64,000 bases of DNA from assembly GCA_028641055.1 (NCBI GenBank), contig CM054062.1:182899958-182963957 (forward strand). The letters run 5' to 3'. The translations under genes were made by a program, and so were the position numbers. Below, one piece after another: positions 45,353-57,588 of the stretch (position 1 is its first letter; each line of letters starts with the position of its first letter). Under the pieces are notes generated by a model. The model did no database searches, was not told the DNA's origin, and was given only the letters and a program-made list of their open reading frames with translations. Source of the stretch: Alopecurus myosuroides (Eukaryota; Streptophyta; Magnoliopsida; Poales; Poaceae).

Positions 45353-48300
45353 ATGCCGCCAACAAGGAACAACACGCCTGAGCCACCGCCAATCGCGGAG
45401 CTGTTGACTCAGATGACCCAAGTCATGACGCAGATGGCCCAGTTCCAGGCTAATCAGCACATCAACCAGACAGCTCCACGAGTCAGCATCAAGGAGTTTC
45501 TCAGTCTGGGTCCGAGAGCTTTCGTGGCCACATGCGAGCCTCTGGACGCTGATGACTGGATCCGTGAGATAGCTAAGGCTCTGGAGATTGCACACATAGC
45601 TGAAGAAGACAAGGTCAAGTATGCCTCCTATGTGCTGAAGGGTCAGGCAGCTACTTGGTGGGAAAACTTCCAGGCCATGAGAGCTGGGATGCCAGTCACG
45701 TGGGATTGTTTCAAGGAATCCTTCCTGAAGCACCACATTCCAGATGGTCTCATGGAAAGGATGCGTGAAGAGTTTTGCTCTCTCAAGCAGGGCAAGTTGG
45801 ACGTCATCGGGTATCAGAGTGAGTTCAATCGCCTCGCTCGGTACGCTGGAGACGAGGTGTCCACTGAAGCTAAGAAGATGGCAAGGTTCCGCAGAGGTTT
45901 TAACCCGGAACTCAAGTATGCCCTAACCAATGTCAAGGCCAACAGCTTCGAGGATCTTGTTAACACCACGCTCAATGAAGAAAATGGGCGCAAGGCGTTC
46001 GAGGAGTCTCGCAAGCACTCGCGTGAGGGTGGTTCCTCCTCCTACATGAACACCCCTCCGCAGAAGCGCCGCATCTGGGTACCAAATGGTGCTGTCACTC
46101 GGGCTCCATACGCCCAAACTTCTCCAGGCTTCGCTCCCCGCCCACCCAACCCTGCTCAGATGCATGATACAAGGGCTTCAATGGGGCAGCCAAGGCCAGG
46201 GCCTCCTCGTGTCGTCACATGCTACAAGTGCAAGCAGACGGGGCACTACGCCGACAAGTCCACGCAGAGGCAGCTACCTCCACCACCACCTCGTCCTAAC
46301 ACAAACCAGGCAATGGTGCGCGCTCCCCCGCCTAAGGACTTCAACTCCAACAACAGGCCTGTCGGGAGGACCGCAAGGGTGAAACATGTCAAGATCGACA
46401 AAGCTGAGGAAGCTCCTGACGTCGTTCTCGGTACATTTCCCGTAAACTCTAATCCAGCTAAAGTGTTGTTTGATACCGGGGCATCACATTCTTTCGTGTC
46501 AAAGATCTTTGCGACAGCAATTAAACTCCCTTTTGTTGGTTTGGGTTCCCCGCTAGTGGTCAACTCCCCTGGAGCAACTATGCAAACTTCCAAGATCAGT
46601 CACAAAAATCAAATTCTAATTGGAGGCCACATATTCCTTGCTTCTCTCATACTGCTTGGCAATTCTGACATTGATGTCATTCTTGGTATGGATTGGCTGA
46701 AGGCCAATAAAGCAAGAATTGACTGTGCTCAAAAGTCAATAACTTTGTCCCACCCTTCTGACCAGATAATCTATTCTCCACATGAATCAAGTTCCATTCA
46801 GCTATGCACCCTCAATGCAAAACCTCTACCTTCACTTGAAAATGTTCCGGTGGTTTGCGACTTCCCTGACGTCTTTCCAGAAGAGTTGCCAGGAATGCCT
46901 CCGGACAGAGCTGTTGAGTTCGTGATCAAACTTGAACCAGGTACTGCTCCAATCTCTAAGCATCCTTACAAGATAGGAACTCCCGAGCTGAAGTTGTTGA
47001 AGGAACAAATTGATATGTACATGGAAAAAGGTTACATTCAACCTACTTCCTCGGCTTGGGGTTGCCCAACTCTTTTCGTTGCGAAGAAGGATCACACGAA
47101 GAGACTCGTTGTTGACTATCGTCCTCTTAACGAGAAGACCATCAAAAACAAGTATCCAATTCCTCGTATCGATGATCTTTTTGATCAACTTGCTGGAGCC
47201 TCAATATTCTCCAAGTTGGACTTGAGAATGGGTTACCATCAAATAAAGATCAGAAAAGAGGATATTCCAAAGACAGCCTTCACCACTCGCTACGGTCTAT
47301 ATGAATTCACCGTCATGTCCTTTGGTCTCACCAATGCACCGGCGACATTCTCTCGACTCATGAATTCTATCTTCCATGAATACCTCGACAAGTTCGTTGT
47401 GGTATATCTTGATGACATTCTTGTCTACTCCAAATCCGAGGAAGAGCATGAAGAACATCTTCGTCTAACTCTCATGAAGCTTCGCGAAAATCGTCTTTAT
47501 GCCAAGTTCTCCAAATGTGAGTTCTGGATTTCAGAAGTTGCTTACCTTGGTCATGTCATCTCTGCCAAGGGCATAGCCATTGATCCAGAAAAGGTTAAAG
47601 AAATTGTTGATTGGAAACCTCCAACGACGGTGAAGCAAGTAAGAAGTTTTCTTGGCTTGGCTAGCTATTGCCGTCGCTTCGTCCCAAACTTCTCCAAGAT
47701 TGCCAAACCTCTCACTGACCTCACAAAGAAGGACAAGAAGTTCGTCTGGTCTCCACAATGTGATGAAAGTTTCAATCTCCTGAAGACTAAACTCACTTCT
47801 ACACCAGTTCTGGTTGGCCCAGACCCTTCCAAACCTTTCCAAATATTCTGTGATGCTTCTCTCCAAGGTCTAGGTGCAGTTCTTATGCAAGAACGTCAAG
47901 TTGTGGCTTATGCTTCACGTCAGTTGAACACACATGAGCTCAATTATCCCACTCATGACCTTGAACTTGCAGTAGTTGTGTTTGCCCTCAAGAAATGGAG
48001 ACAATACTTGTTGGGTAATCGCACCGAAATCTTTTCCGATCATAAGAGTCTGAAGTATATCTTCACTCAACCAGATCTAAACCTCAGACAAAGGAGATGG
48101 ATTGAAAAGATCAAAGACTTTGATCTTACCATTTCTTACACTCCAGGCAAGGCTAATGTTATGGCCGATGCTCTCAGTCGCAAGTCGTATTGCAATAATC
48201 TCATGATCATGGAAAGCCAACCTCCTCTTCATGAAGAATTCCAGAAGCTCAACCTTGGTCTTGTTCCTCAAGGCTATCTTGCAAACTTGACAGCCACTCC

Positions 48301-49743
48301 AACTCTCGAGGACAAGATTCGTTCTGAACAACTTCGTGATGCTGAGATCAAGAAGATTGTAGAACACATCAAAGCGGGCAATGAGAAATTTGAGTGCTTC
48401 TCAATTGATGACAAGGGAACTGTGTTCTTCGAAGGACGCATTGCAGTTCCTCAGATTCAAAGTCTCAAAGATGTCATTCTCAAGGAGGCTCATGAAACTC
48501 CTCTCTCCATACACCCTGGAAGTACAAAGATGTACCTGATCTCAAGACACTGTATTGGTGGCCTAGCATGAAACGTGAAATTTCTAAATACGTTTCTGAA
48601 TGCGACGTTTGTCAACGTGTTAAGGCAGTTCATCAGAAAACAGCCGGTCTTCTCCAACCTCTGAAAATCCCTGAGTGGAAGTGGGACATGATTGAAATGG
48701 ACTTCGGCACTGGTTTTCCAAAGTCCAAGAGGGGCAACGATGCAATCTTCGTTGTCATTGATCGACTCACTAAAGTAGCTCACTTCTTTCCTGTAAAAGA
48801 GACAATCTCAGCTAGTCAGTTAGCAGAGCTCTACACAGCAAAGATTGTTACTCTTGATGGTGTTCCATTGGAAATAAGCTCAGACCGTGGAAGCATATTC
48901 ACTTCTCATTTCTGGAAAAGCTTTCAAGAAGCCTTGGGCAACAAACTTCTGTTCAACACAGCCTACCATCCTCAGTCTCAAGGGCAAGTCGAAAGAGTCA
49001 ATCAGATTCTCGAGGATATGCTCAGAGCATGTGGTCTCTCTTTTGGCATGAAATGGGAGGAATGTCTTCCATATGCTGAATTCTCCTACAACAATAGCTT
49101 CAAGGCAAGCCTAGGCATGGCACCATTTGAGGCTCTCTATGGCCGCAGATGCAGGAGTCCAATCAATTGGTCTGGAGCTGGTGAACGTTCACTCTTAGGC
49201 CCTGACATTGTTAAGGAAGCCGAAGAGAAAGTTCGCATCATTCGTGACAATCTGAGAATTGCTCAATCTCGTCAGAAAAGCTACTATGACAGCAAACACA
49301 GGGACATGGTCTATGCAGCTGGAGACAAAGCATATCTCCGTGTAACTCCCCTCAGAGGCACTCATCGTTTTGGTGTCAAAGGAAAGCTTGCACCAAGATA
49401 TATTGGTCCTTTCAACATTATCTCAAGGTGTGCAGAAAATGTCTATCGTCTTGAACTTCCAGAAAAGCTATCCAAGGTGCACGATGTGTTTCACGTGTCA
49501 TAGCTCAAGAGGTGCTTCAAAGATCCAGGTCGTGCAGTTGATCATGATTCCATTGAACTGTAAGAAGACCTCTCTTATGAGGAGCACCCTATTCGAATTC
49601 TCGATGAGACCAAGCGCAAAACTCGCAACAAGAGCACAAAGTTCTTAAAAGTGCAGTGGTATCATCATTCCGATAAAGAGGCAACGTGGGAGACCGAAGA
49701 GGATCTTCGCAAGAAGTATCCGGACCTTTTCTCTTCTCAGTAG
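45353..49743 (+). pseudogene. Gag-pol of element E, frameshifted and with stops
   Basis: Starts at ATG 45353 ([13 protein letters not shown]). Gag is followed by a zinc knuckle that lost its last Cys ([14 protein letters not shown]), protease [10 protein letters not shown], reverse transcriptase with YLDD, RNase H and integrase. One base is missing near 48536, in the integrase zinc-finger region, compared with D; this gives a stop at 48569, while the frame of the rest of integrase runs from 48568 to 49503. TAG at 49501 precedes the chromodomain, as in D, and TAA at 49561 interrupts it again; the normal end would be 49743. From about 46830 the protein is nearly identical to D, whereas gag is clearly diverged. 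The element can no longer make a full polyprotein. Confidence 0.9.
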
Positions 49744-49766
49744 GAATCTCGGGGAGCGATTCCTTC

Positions 49767-49774
49767 AAGGGGGG
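49767..49774 (+). promoter_or_regulatory. Polypurine tract of E, fused to truncated LTR
   Basis: AAGGGGGG follows GATTCCTTC as in D, but continues directly into sequence that lies 490 bp inside the LTR. Confidence 0.7.
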
Positions 49775-52700
49775 AGGGCAGGCCAGCCCAATTGGGCTGA
49801 GCCCACCACACCCCCACGAAGCCCAGGCGCCTGCCCCCCCTGTCGTCTTCCTCCTCTGTACGGAGACAGAGGAGGGGAGACATCCCCCACCTGTAGCTTT
49901 CCTGCTCCCCCTCCTCCCTACTTAATCCCTCTCCCCCCTCCGAACCCTAACCATCGTCTCTCCCTTCCTCCTCCTCAAGCCGCCGCCATTCCCCTCTTCC
50001 TCCCTTCTCCTTTTTCTTCTGAAGTTTTTTTGTATTTCCTGTAAGCCTCCATGGCCGGTGGGTGAACCTCCCCTCCGCGCCGTCGCTGTGGTGGCCGTCG
50101 AGACTCCCTCTCTGCGGGAACGGAACCCTCTCAGCCTCCTCTTCCGTTTCGCCTCCAGGGAGGAGCCCCTGGGGCACGGGAACGCCGCCGCCAAGCCTCC
50201 GATTGCCGCTGTCGAGCGCCTCTCCGCCACCGCCATCTTCCCTGTCGCCGCTCCCGCTCGATCCCGCGGTGAGCACGCCCACGCCCCTCTCCCCCTCTCT
50301 CCACCCTCCTTCCCTCTGCACCCGCGCGCGAGCGCCCAGCACGCGCCCAGCCCTCGAGCGCCTCGCCGGGTCGACGTCCGTCGATCCTCCTCGGCACCGT
50401 TCAGTTAACTGAACAAAAGTTTAGTTTCGTCAGTCCTGCACCCGCACCCTTTGCCTCAAAACCCAGCGACCTCTGTATCCTTCACCAACCGAACAATCAG
50501 CCCAGTGGCTTGTGCCCCGTGCGCGCGCGCTGGAGATCCCGGGATCGAATCCCCCCGCGCGGGATTAAACACATCTTTTTCTTCTTATTTTTTCCAGATC
50601 CAGAATCAAAAGTTATTCGCACACAAGTCCATGTAGTTATTTTCTAGGTCCCTGTTAATATTTTCCTAGTCCCTGTAATTTAATAAAATTGGCAGATTAT
50701 CAAATAAACTTTGTAATTTAATAACTTTTGCTTGGAAACACAAATTGCAAAACTTTCAACATGAAAACCACTCCATTTTAAATGCTCTACCACATTATCA
50801 ACTTTGTTTTTGGTTTTTAATAATTTAAAATGCTGAAAACATTTATTACTTGTTAAATGCTTTAAATATTGCAAAATTCATAACTTGGGCATAAAAATTC
50901 CAAATTCAACAAATAAAATATCTTTTCTATACCAAATTAAATTCTCTACATGTTTAAACCATTTGCATACTGTTTTGAACCTTTCAAATGGTTTCAAAAA
51001 TTCAAATTCAAACAACTCTTTCAAATTTGGTCAAATTCATAACTAATTCAAATTTAATTCAAATGGCACATGTAAAATATGTTTTCCATGCAAAATTGAA
51101 CAAGCTTTCCAAATATAAACTTTGTTTCCTGTTTTGAATAATTAAAATTGGTTCAATAATTTAAATCTTGTTTAAATCATTTAAAATTGCTAAATTAATA
51201 ACTAGGTCAAACTAAATTCTTTTTGAACATATAAAATATGTTTTCCATTCCATTTTTCATGTACTTTGCAAATATCAACTTTGTGTTCTGTTTTAAATAA
51301 ATTAAATTGCTGAAAACAACTGTTTCTTATTTAATGCATTTAAAATGGTCAAATTAATAACTTGCTCATTTTAAATCATTTTTCAACAAATGAAATATGT
51401 ATTCCATCTAAAATTTGGTGTTATTTCCAAATATGAATTTTGTTATCTGTTTGAACAATTAAAATGGGTGAAAATAATGAGTGTTTGTGTAACTCATTTA
51501 AGAAGCCAAATTTCATAACTTAATAAATAAATTTCCATACTTGGTAAACAACATATCAAATTGAAACTATTGTTGTTTTCTTATTGTTTTCATCATCCAT
51601 GCATCATTCTAATCAACTTTCACATGATGGTTAATTGTAGATCATTTAATTCAACTTTAATTCTTGGGCCTTTCTATATGCAACCCAAATTGCATATGGG
51701 CCCATTTAATTATGTTACCATGTCAACTAGCTTATCTTTGATGCATCAATTAAATTGCCATGCATCATCCCATGTTTGTGCATTATGCCATGTTATTGAT
51801 TGCTTGTCTCTCTTCGTTGTTTGTTTGCTTCTTCTCGAATAGACGACGACGTTGAGACAGACGAGGTTTACGACACTACTTCAGAGGAGTTAGCCCAGTA
51901 CCAGGCTACTGAGTTTGCAGGCAAGTATTCACTCACATGAACCATTGTGTCCTTTCCACACTGGATACCGATACTTTCCGTTGTCTATCCTGCTAGCCTT
52001 AAGATTCGTTGCTTGTGTTCCGATCCTATCACATGTTTTCCTGTAACCCTGATATAGCCTCACCTCGACCCCTATAAACCTGTTGCTTGTTGCCTGTGTC
52101 TTACTAGCATGCTTAGGGTTGTTTATGCTCGAGTCTGATGTCCGTTATTTCTTTTACTATATTTATTATGTTCTGGGGGCTCGATAATTAAACAACCACC
52201 TGTTAATGTTTGAGGTAATGCTAATTGATGATAAGGCACCGGCAGGAGGCCGGGTATGGTTTTGAGGCCTGCTAGTGTCGAACTCAGGAAAAGTTCTTGT
52301 CCTCTGGATCCATGTTGAGCGCGCTAACCGCATGTGGGAAGCGTGTATGGGCGCCCCCCGCAACTCTGATTCGATTCGCATCTCGTCCAAATCGCCACAC
52401 TTAGTTCGGGCTTTCCATTTGATGCACGCGTATGCAGGTACGAACCCTTGGCGCCAGGGTGGAACTTTTGTAGTCGGCATTTAGGGCGGCGTGGTCTTCC
52501 AGTGCTATGAGGGTCCCCCTTTTCTTTGTGGGGGCTCGATTAGCCACGCATGCACAACACGTGGTTCTTTGGGCTTGATGCGAAGAAGAGTTGGGTTGTG
52601 TTGAGTACCTCGCTTGGTGGGTTGATCCCCCGTCTGGCGGGATATTCTTACGTGTACGGCCAAATTGGCGCACCCCTGCAGGGTTAAATCTTCTCGAGAA

Positions 52701-53669
52701 GCCGTGTTGTCCGCGGTTATGGATGACTTGGTGATAGGGCTGGCTAACAAGGATTAGACAACTTACACCTAATTTATAATAATTTGACTAGTAATAGGCT
52801 TATTGACACAATAACTTGAACCTTCATTAATCCAACTGTGTGGGTTATCCTCGGATTGCTTCTTTGGATAAGGGGCGAGATCCAGGATGGGTTTGTTTGA
52901 GGTTAGTGGTAGTTGGTTCCGATGCGCTATCTTATCCCTTTCTTTTAGCCGGATGTTGTAGCGTGTCTCTGTAGTTGGTTAGTGCAGCTCGCTGCCGCAC
53001 CTTTGTATCCCCTATCTTCCGTTGAACCCAAAGCATCTGTACTTGGTGTTGCCGGGTACACTTTGGTATCTTGTGCGTCTTGCTTGCCAGTACTCGTCTG
53101 TACTGACCCCTTTGGGGCTGCGTGTTCTGCAGACTACGTTTCCGAGGATCCCCATGGTGGCTACTACGTGGAGTATGACGAGGCTGCTGACGAGTAGATA
53201 GCGGACCCGGGCAGGATCCGAGACTTCGTGTATGGGCTCCGTTTCCTTTTCGTTTCCGGCCTCTTAGGCCTATTTGGATCTTGTCTGTACTCAGACACTT
53301 TGGATGCTTCCGCTGTGATGTAATGATGACTTGTTGGGACATGTGTCCTCTGCATGACTGTATTTGCTATCTCTGCTCTAGTGAGAGCTTTTGCCACTTA
53401 TTTCTATTTCTTTGTGTCTTAGAGATTTTTTGTGATATCACTTGTTCAAATGCCGTTGACGTACCATGTGTGTATGCTATGAAGTACGTCAATGGAAGTA
53501 GTCGGATTTCTATGGGATGGTTTGCGCAGACGATGAGTAGTAGAGGATGGTTGTCACACGTTTACGTGTTGGCCTACTCATATTGAGATGTGGGTGCCGG
53601 TATGCCCCGTAAGCCATTTATCTACTGTTTAGCGGGCTGTGAGTATCCGCTAGAAGTCCGGGTGCGACT
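49775..53669 (+). repeat. Element E 3' LTR, lacking its first ~490 bp
   Basis: Aligns with the 5' LTR from 31628 onward, skips the F insertion, and ends GCGACT before GGGTA. It holds copies of all three exon-like segments, the tRNA-like module and the 159-bp array. Confidence 0.88.
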
Positions 53670-53674
53670 GGGTA

Positions 53675-54680
53675 TTAAGTTGCAAGCAACAGATAATTGC
53701 ATTAAGAAAAGTGTGTAATGTAAATAATAACATCATCCTTAGACAAAGCATTGTTGTTTTCTCTCTAATGGTAACAACACATCCTCCATCCGTCACGTTT
53801 CTGTCACTCGAGCACAGATGTGGCATGAACCCACTATAGAGCATAATACTCCCTCTTGGAGTTACTAGCATCTACTTGGCCAGAGCATCTACTAATAACG
53901 GAGAGCATGCAATATCATAAATAACATAAGAATGAATATAACATGATAGATTGATAATCAAAAGACATAGCATTCAACATTCATCAGATTCCAGCAAACA
54001 CAACGTGTAGCATTACATAAAGATGATCTTGATCATGTTAGGCAGCTCACAAGATCTAAACATGAGGCACAAAGTGGAGAGAACAACCATCTAGCTATTG
54101 CTATGGACCCGTAGTACCGGGATGAACTACTCACGCATCACTTTAAAGGAGGGCATGGTGGTGTAGACCCCTCCGGTGATGATTTCCCCCTCCGACAGGG
54201 TGCCGGGGAGAGCTCCAGAACCCTCCCGATCTCGGGATGATGGTGACAGTGGCCTCGGGTGTATCTCTGGTAAAAGTGGTATATCTCTAGGTTTTTTGTC
54301 TCGGGGGGATTAAATAGGCGAAAGGGAAAATGCGGTGGAGGCATGGGGGCCCCACACCACCCCCCCGGCGCGGCCAAGGGGGGCTCCTCCCTATGGTGTG
54401 GGCCCCTGAGGCACCCTCCGGGTCTCCTCGGGATTCCGTGGAACCTCCGGAATTTCTAAGACTTCCGGGCTTCGAATTTTTCCAATTTTGAGAATATTTC
54501 CAGAGCAACTTTTCTAAAACTAAAAACAACAGAAAACAGGGAACTGGCTCTGCGGCATCTTGTCAATAGGTTAGTCCGGAAAATCGATAAAAATGACATA
54601 CAGTGTATAGCAAACATGTGGTAAACAACATGAAAACAACATGGAACATAAGAAATTAAGGATTCGTTTATGACGTATCA
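53675..54680 (-). repeat. Element J 3' LTR, proximal part
   Basis: On the minus strand it begins TGATACGTCATAAACG at 54680, after a CTAAGCTTGGGATGT tract, and runs to the E insertion point. Confidence 0.82.
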
Positions 54681-57588
54681 ACATCCCAAGCTTAGTTCCT
54701 ACTTGTCCTCGAGTAGGTAAATGATAAAAACAAATAATTTCTAAGGTTACATGCTACCAGCATAAACTTGATCATCATAGTAATGTAAAGCATGTAAACT
54801 AGGATCAAATGAATAAAGGTTTTGGTTTATAGTTGATATCAAATAGAATAATGTATAAACCATTAAGAATAACAAAGTAAAACTTTTCAATGAATCAATA
54901 CTAAAAGACAATCCATTGTGCAATGTATATTAAATATGATTTAAGCTTCAAGAACAACAATATAATCATCCGAGGCATCAAACTCTCACAACAACTCCTG
55001 TTAGGATCAAGTCAAGTGACAACAATATGCATGTAGGAAAATCGTTCAAATAATTGTGCACTTGAAACAAGCAAGTGTTCAGTATTGGTTCCTGGCACCA
55101 GAATGTTATGGCTAAAAGAACATTATGGGGGGTTTGGATGGTCAATGGAAGAAAGTCTCACACAACTGAAAGTGATCATTAGACAAGAGGAAGTCTTATA
55201 ATCGAAGTTATGCAAGGAGTACTGATTGCCACACAACGGATGCACATAGATCTATAAGTGTATGAAAGCTCTCCAATGGAACTAGTGGGGGTGCATCCAA
55301 CCTTCTTGCTCACGAAGACCTAGAGCTCTTTTGAGGAGGCTCATCATTGGAATATACAAGCCAAGTTCTATAATGTAAATTCCCCACATAGTTATGCAAG
55401 TCATAATATGAAAACTCTCTCCAAACTGAATTAATGATGCTAACAAAGCACAAGTGTGGAATAAATGATAGTAGTGCTGCCCCCTCTCTCTTTATTATCT
55501 CTCTTTTGCCTCTCTTTTATTCTCCTTGGCTTTTTCTCTCTCTCTCTCTTTTTGAATTTTTTGATTTATAACCTCACTGGTAGGGGCAACACTCTATTTT
55601 AAAATGAATCATCACATTTTTAGTACTCATAACTCTACTGAAATATCTCTGATGTAAATAAAACTAAATGCTCCTACCAGTGTAGCAGTATGCAAAGTAA
55701 CAATGAAGCATGACAAGTAACATAATGATGATGGATGTTGTATGGCAATATATCCCGGAATGACTATGGAAATGCCATGGTAGGTAGGTATGGTGATTGT
55801 TTTGAGGAAGATAAATTTTGGCTTATGTATAGAAGAAAAAAGTTCTCCCATGGGGTTTGGATGCACTGGCGAAGTTTGCACCAACTCTCAATGTGAGAAT
55901 GAGCAATGCACAGTACCAAAAAGGCTAGCAAATATGGATGGTGGAAATGCCAGAAAACCGCAACATAGAACTCACAAGTTAAACGATTCCAAATAAAATC
56001 ATGATATCATAAGGCATAATGAAAATCACTCCAAGAGGGTCCGTGGCAGTGACAAGTCACTATTGACTACCCCGACCGTAGCGCGTAACAAAAGCTATCA
56101 CGATTGCTATCAGCAAAGGAAGTCATATACCATTATCCTATCAACTGGTTATTTGAGTGTGGCACAGTTTCAAGCTTCTAGATGAACCATTAATTGTTTT
56201 TACTTTAATAAACCAGCAAGTTTACCATTAAGCATATTAATATCTCAAAACAACAGCAAATAATCAAGTGAAACAGTTTAGTGATCTACAAGAAAATGAC
56301 CATCTACCACATGTAGCATTTTCTATTTCCAACAAGCACCATACAAATCATGCTTTAACAAAAATTCTCTACATGCTACAGAAAGCAAACATGAGAGTAC
56401 TCACATAAGACTACTAAAACTAACATGTCTGAATAAGAGATGCAATGAAAACATGAGCTAAAGAGGAATTTTTGCAGTAACTAAAAGAAAAAACTAAGAA
56501 CACTAGCATAGCAAGTATTAAAATGAAAAAGCGAAGCGTGTCTCTCTCCCAAACAAGGATTCTAGGTCCAATGATATTATTGCAGCAAGGAAAACAAAAT
56601 AAAAACAAACATACGCTCCAATTAAACTTCATATGATGTGACCGAATAAAAATATAGCCTCACGAGAAATGACCTGATAGATAGTTGACGAAGAAGTGGA
56701 TGCCTTGGGCATCCCCAAGATTAGATGCTTGAGTATTCTAAAAATATGCTTGTAAGAACCACGGGGGCATCTCCAAGGTTTTACCTTGCACTCTTCTTGA
56801 TCACATATATCAGCTCTTCTCTTGACACTTGAAAACTTCCTTCACACCATACTCAAACAGTAATTCACATTAGAGGGTTAGTGCAACAAATAAAATTCCA
56901 TGGGTTCTGTATGGAACAAGTGCTATTGATACTTTTAAACATTATCTACAGCTACTGATGTTTCGTGAAGCAAAGAAATCCACTTGACATCGTAAATGAG
57001 CAAATGCAAGAAAAATGGCAGAATCTGTCAAAACCAGAACAGTCTGTAAATACGAATTTTTTCAGGACACTTACGTTGATCAGATCGAAAAACCTAAAGA
57101 ACCAAAAAGTTGCAGAATTATCTGGGAAATAAGCACAAAACATTTCAGCTCATTCTGATCTTCCAGGATTTTATACGATTTTTTACGGTGGACAGCAGAA
57201 ATCTGTTTCCTGCGCAGAAATCCGAAAACCAACTCCAACTCTCGTCAGAAACCTTACTTGGAACTACTAAAACATGAAAAGAACATACAAAGGAGTTGCT
57301 ACAGAAGTATACCACCACTTTAATCAAAGATAATAGAGAAAAATAAAGCAAAAATAAAACCATGGGTTATCTCCCAAGAAGTGCTTTTCTTTAACGCCTT
57401 TTAGCTAGGCCCCAAAAAAGTGGAATCAAGTATTTTCAAGTGAAGAAGATTCCAAATTGTAACTTGTTAGAATAACAGAATCAAAAGGCAACTTCATTCT
57501 CTTTCTAGGAAATTGTTACATACCTTTCTTGAGTGGGAACTGAATTTTAATATTCCCCTCCTTCATATCAATAACAGAACCAACTGTT
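54681..57588 (-). other. Non-coding part of element J
   Basis: About 2.9 kb, AT-rich, with no RT or integrase motifs. It contains a CTACTTG...CGAGTAG hairpin (54699-54716), a short CT microsatellite (around 55538-55552) and the GGATGCC hairpin (56698-56714). Short remnants of the protease tail continue to about 57420 with stops. Confidence 0.65.

Larger units (their letters stand above)
31138..53669 (+). mobile_element. Element E: Del/Tekay-type chromovirus carrying nested element F
   Basis: Bounded by GGGTA duplications. Without F it is about 13.8 kb: a 5' LTR of 4387 bp in two parts, an iMet-type primer site, an extra ORF, a frameshifted gag-pol, a polypurine tract, and a 3' LTR lacking its first ~490 bp. 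The last base of the 3' LTR reads T (GCGACT) where D has A. LTR differences are clearly more numerous than in D or F, so E is the older insertion. Confidence 0.9.

Noticed and set aside
55500..55560. CT-rich microsatellite in the non-coding part of J
   Set aside because: An ordinary short simple repeat without associated structure.
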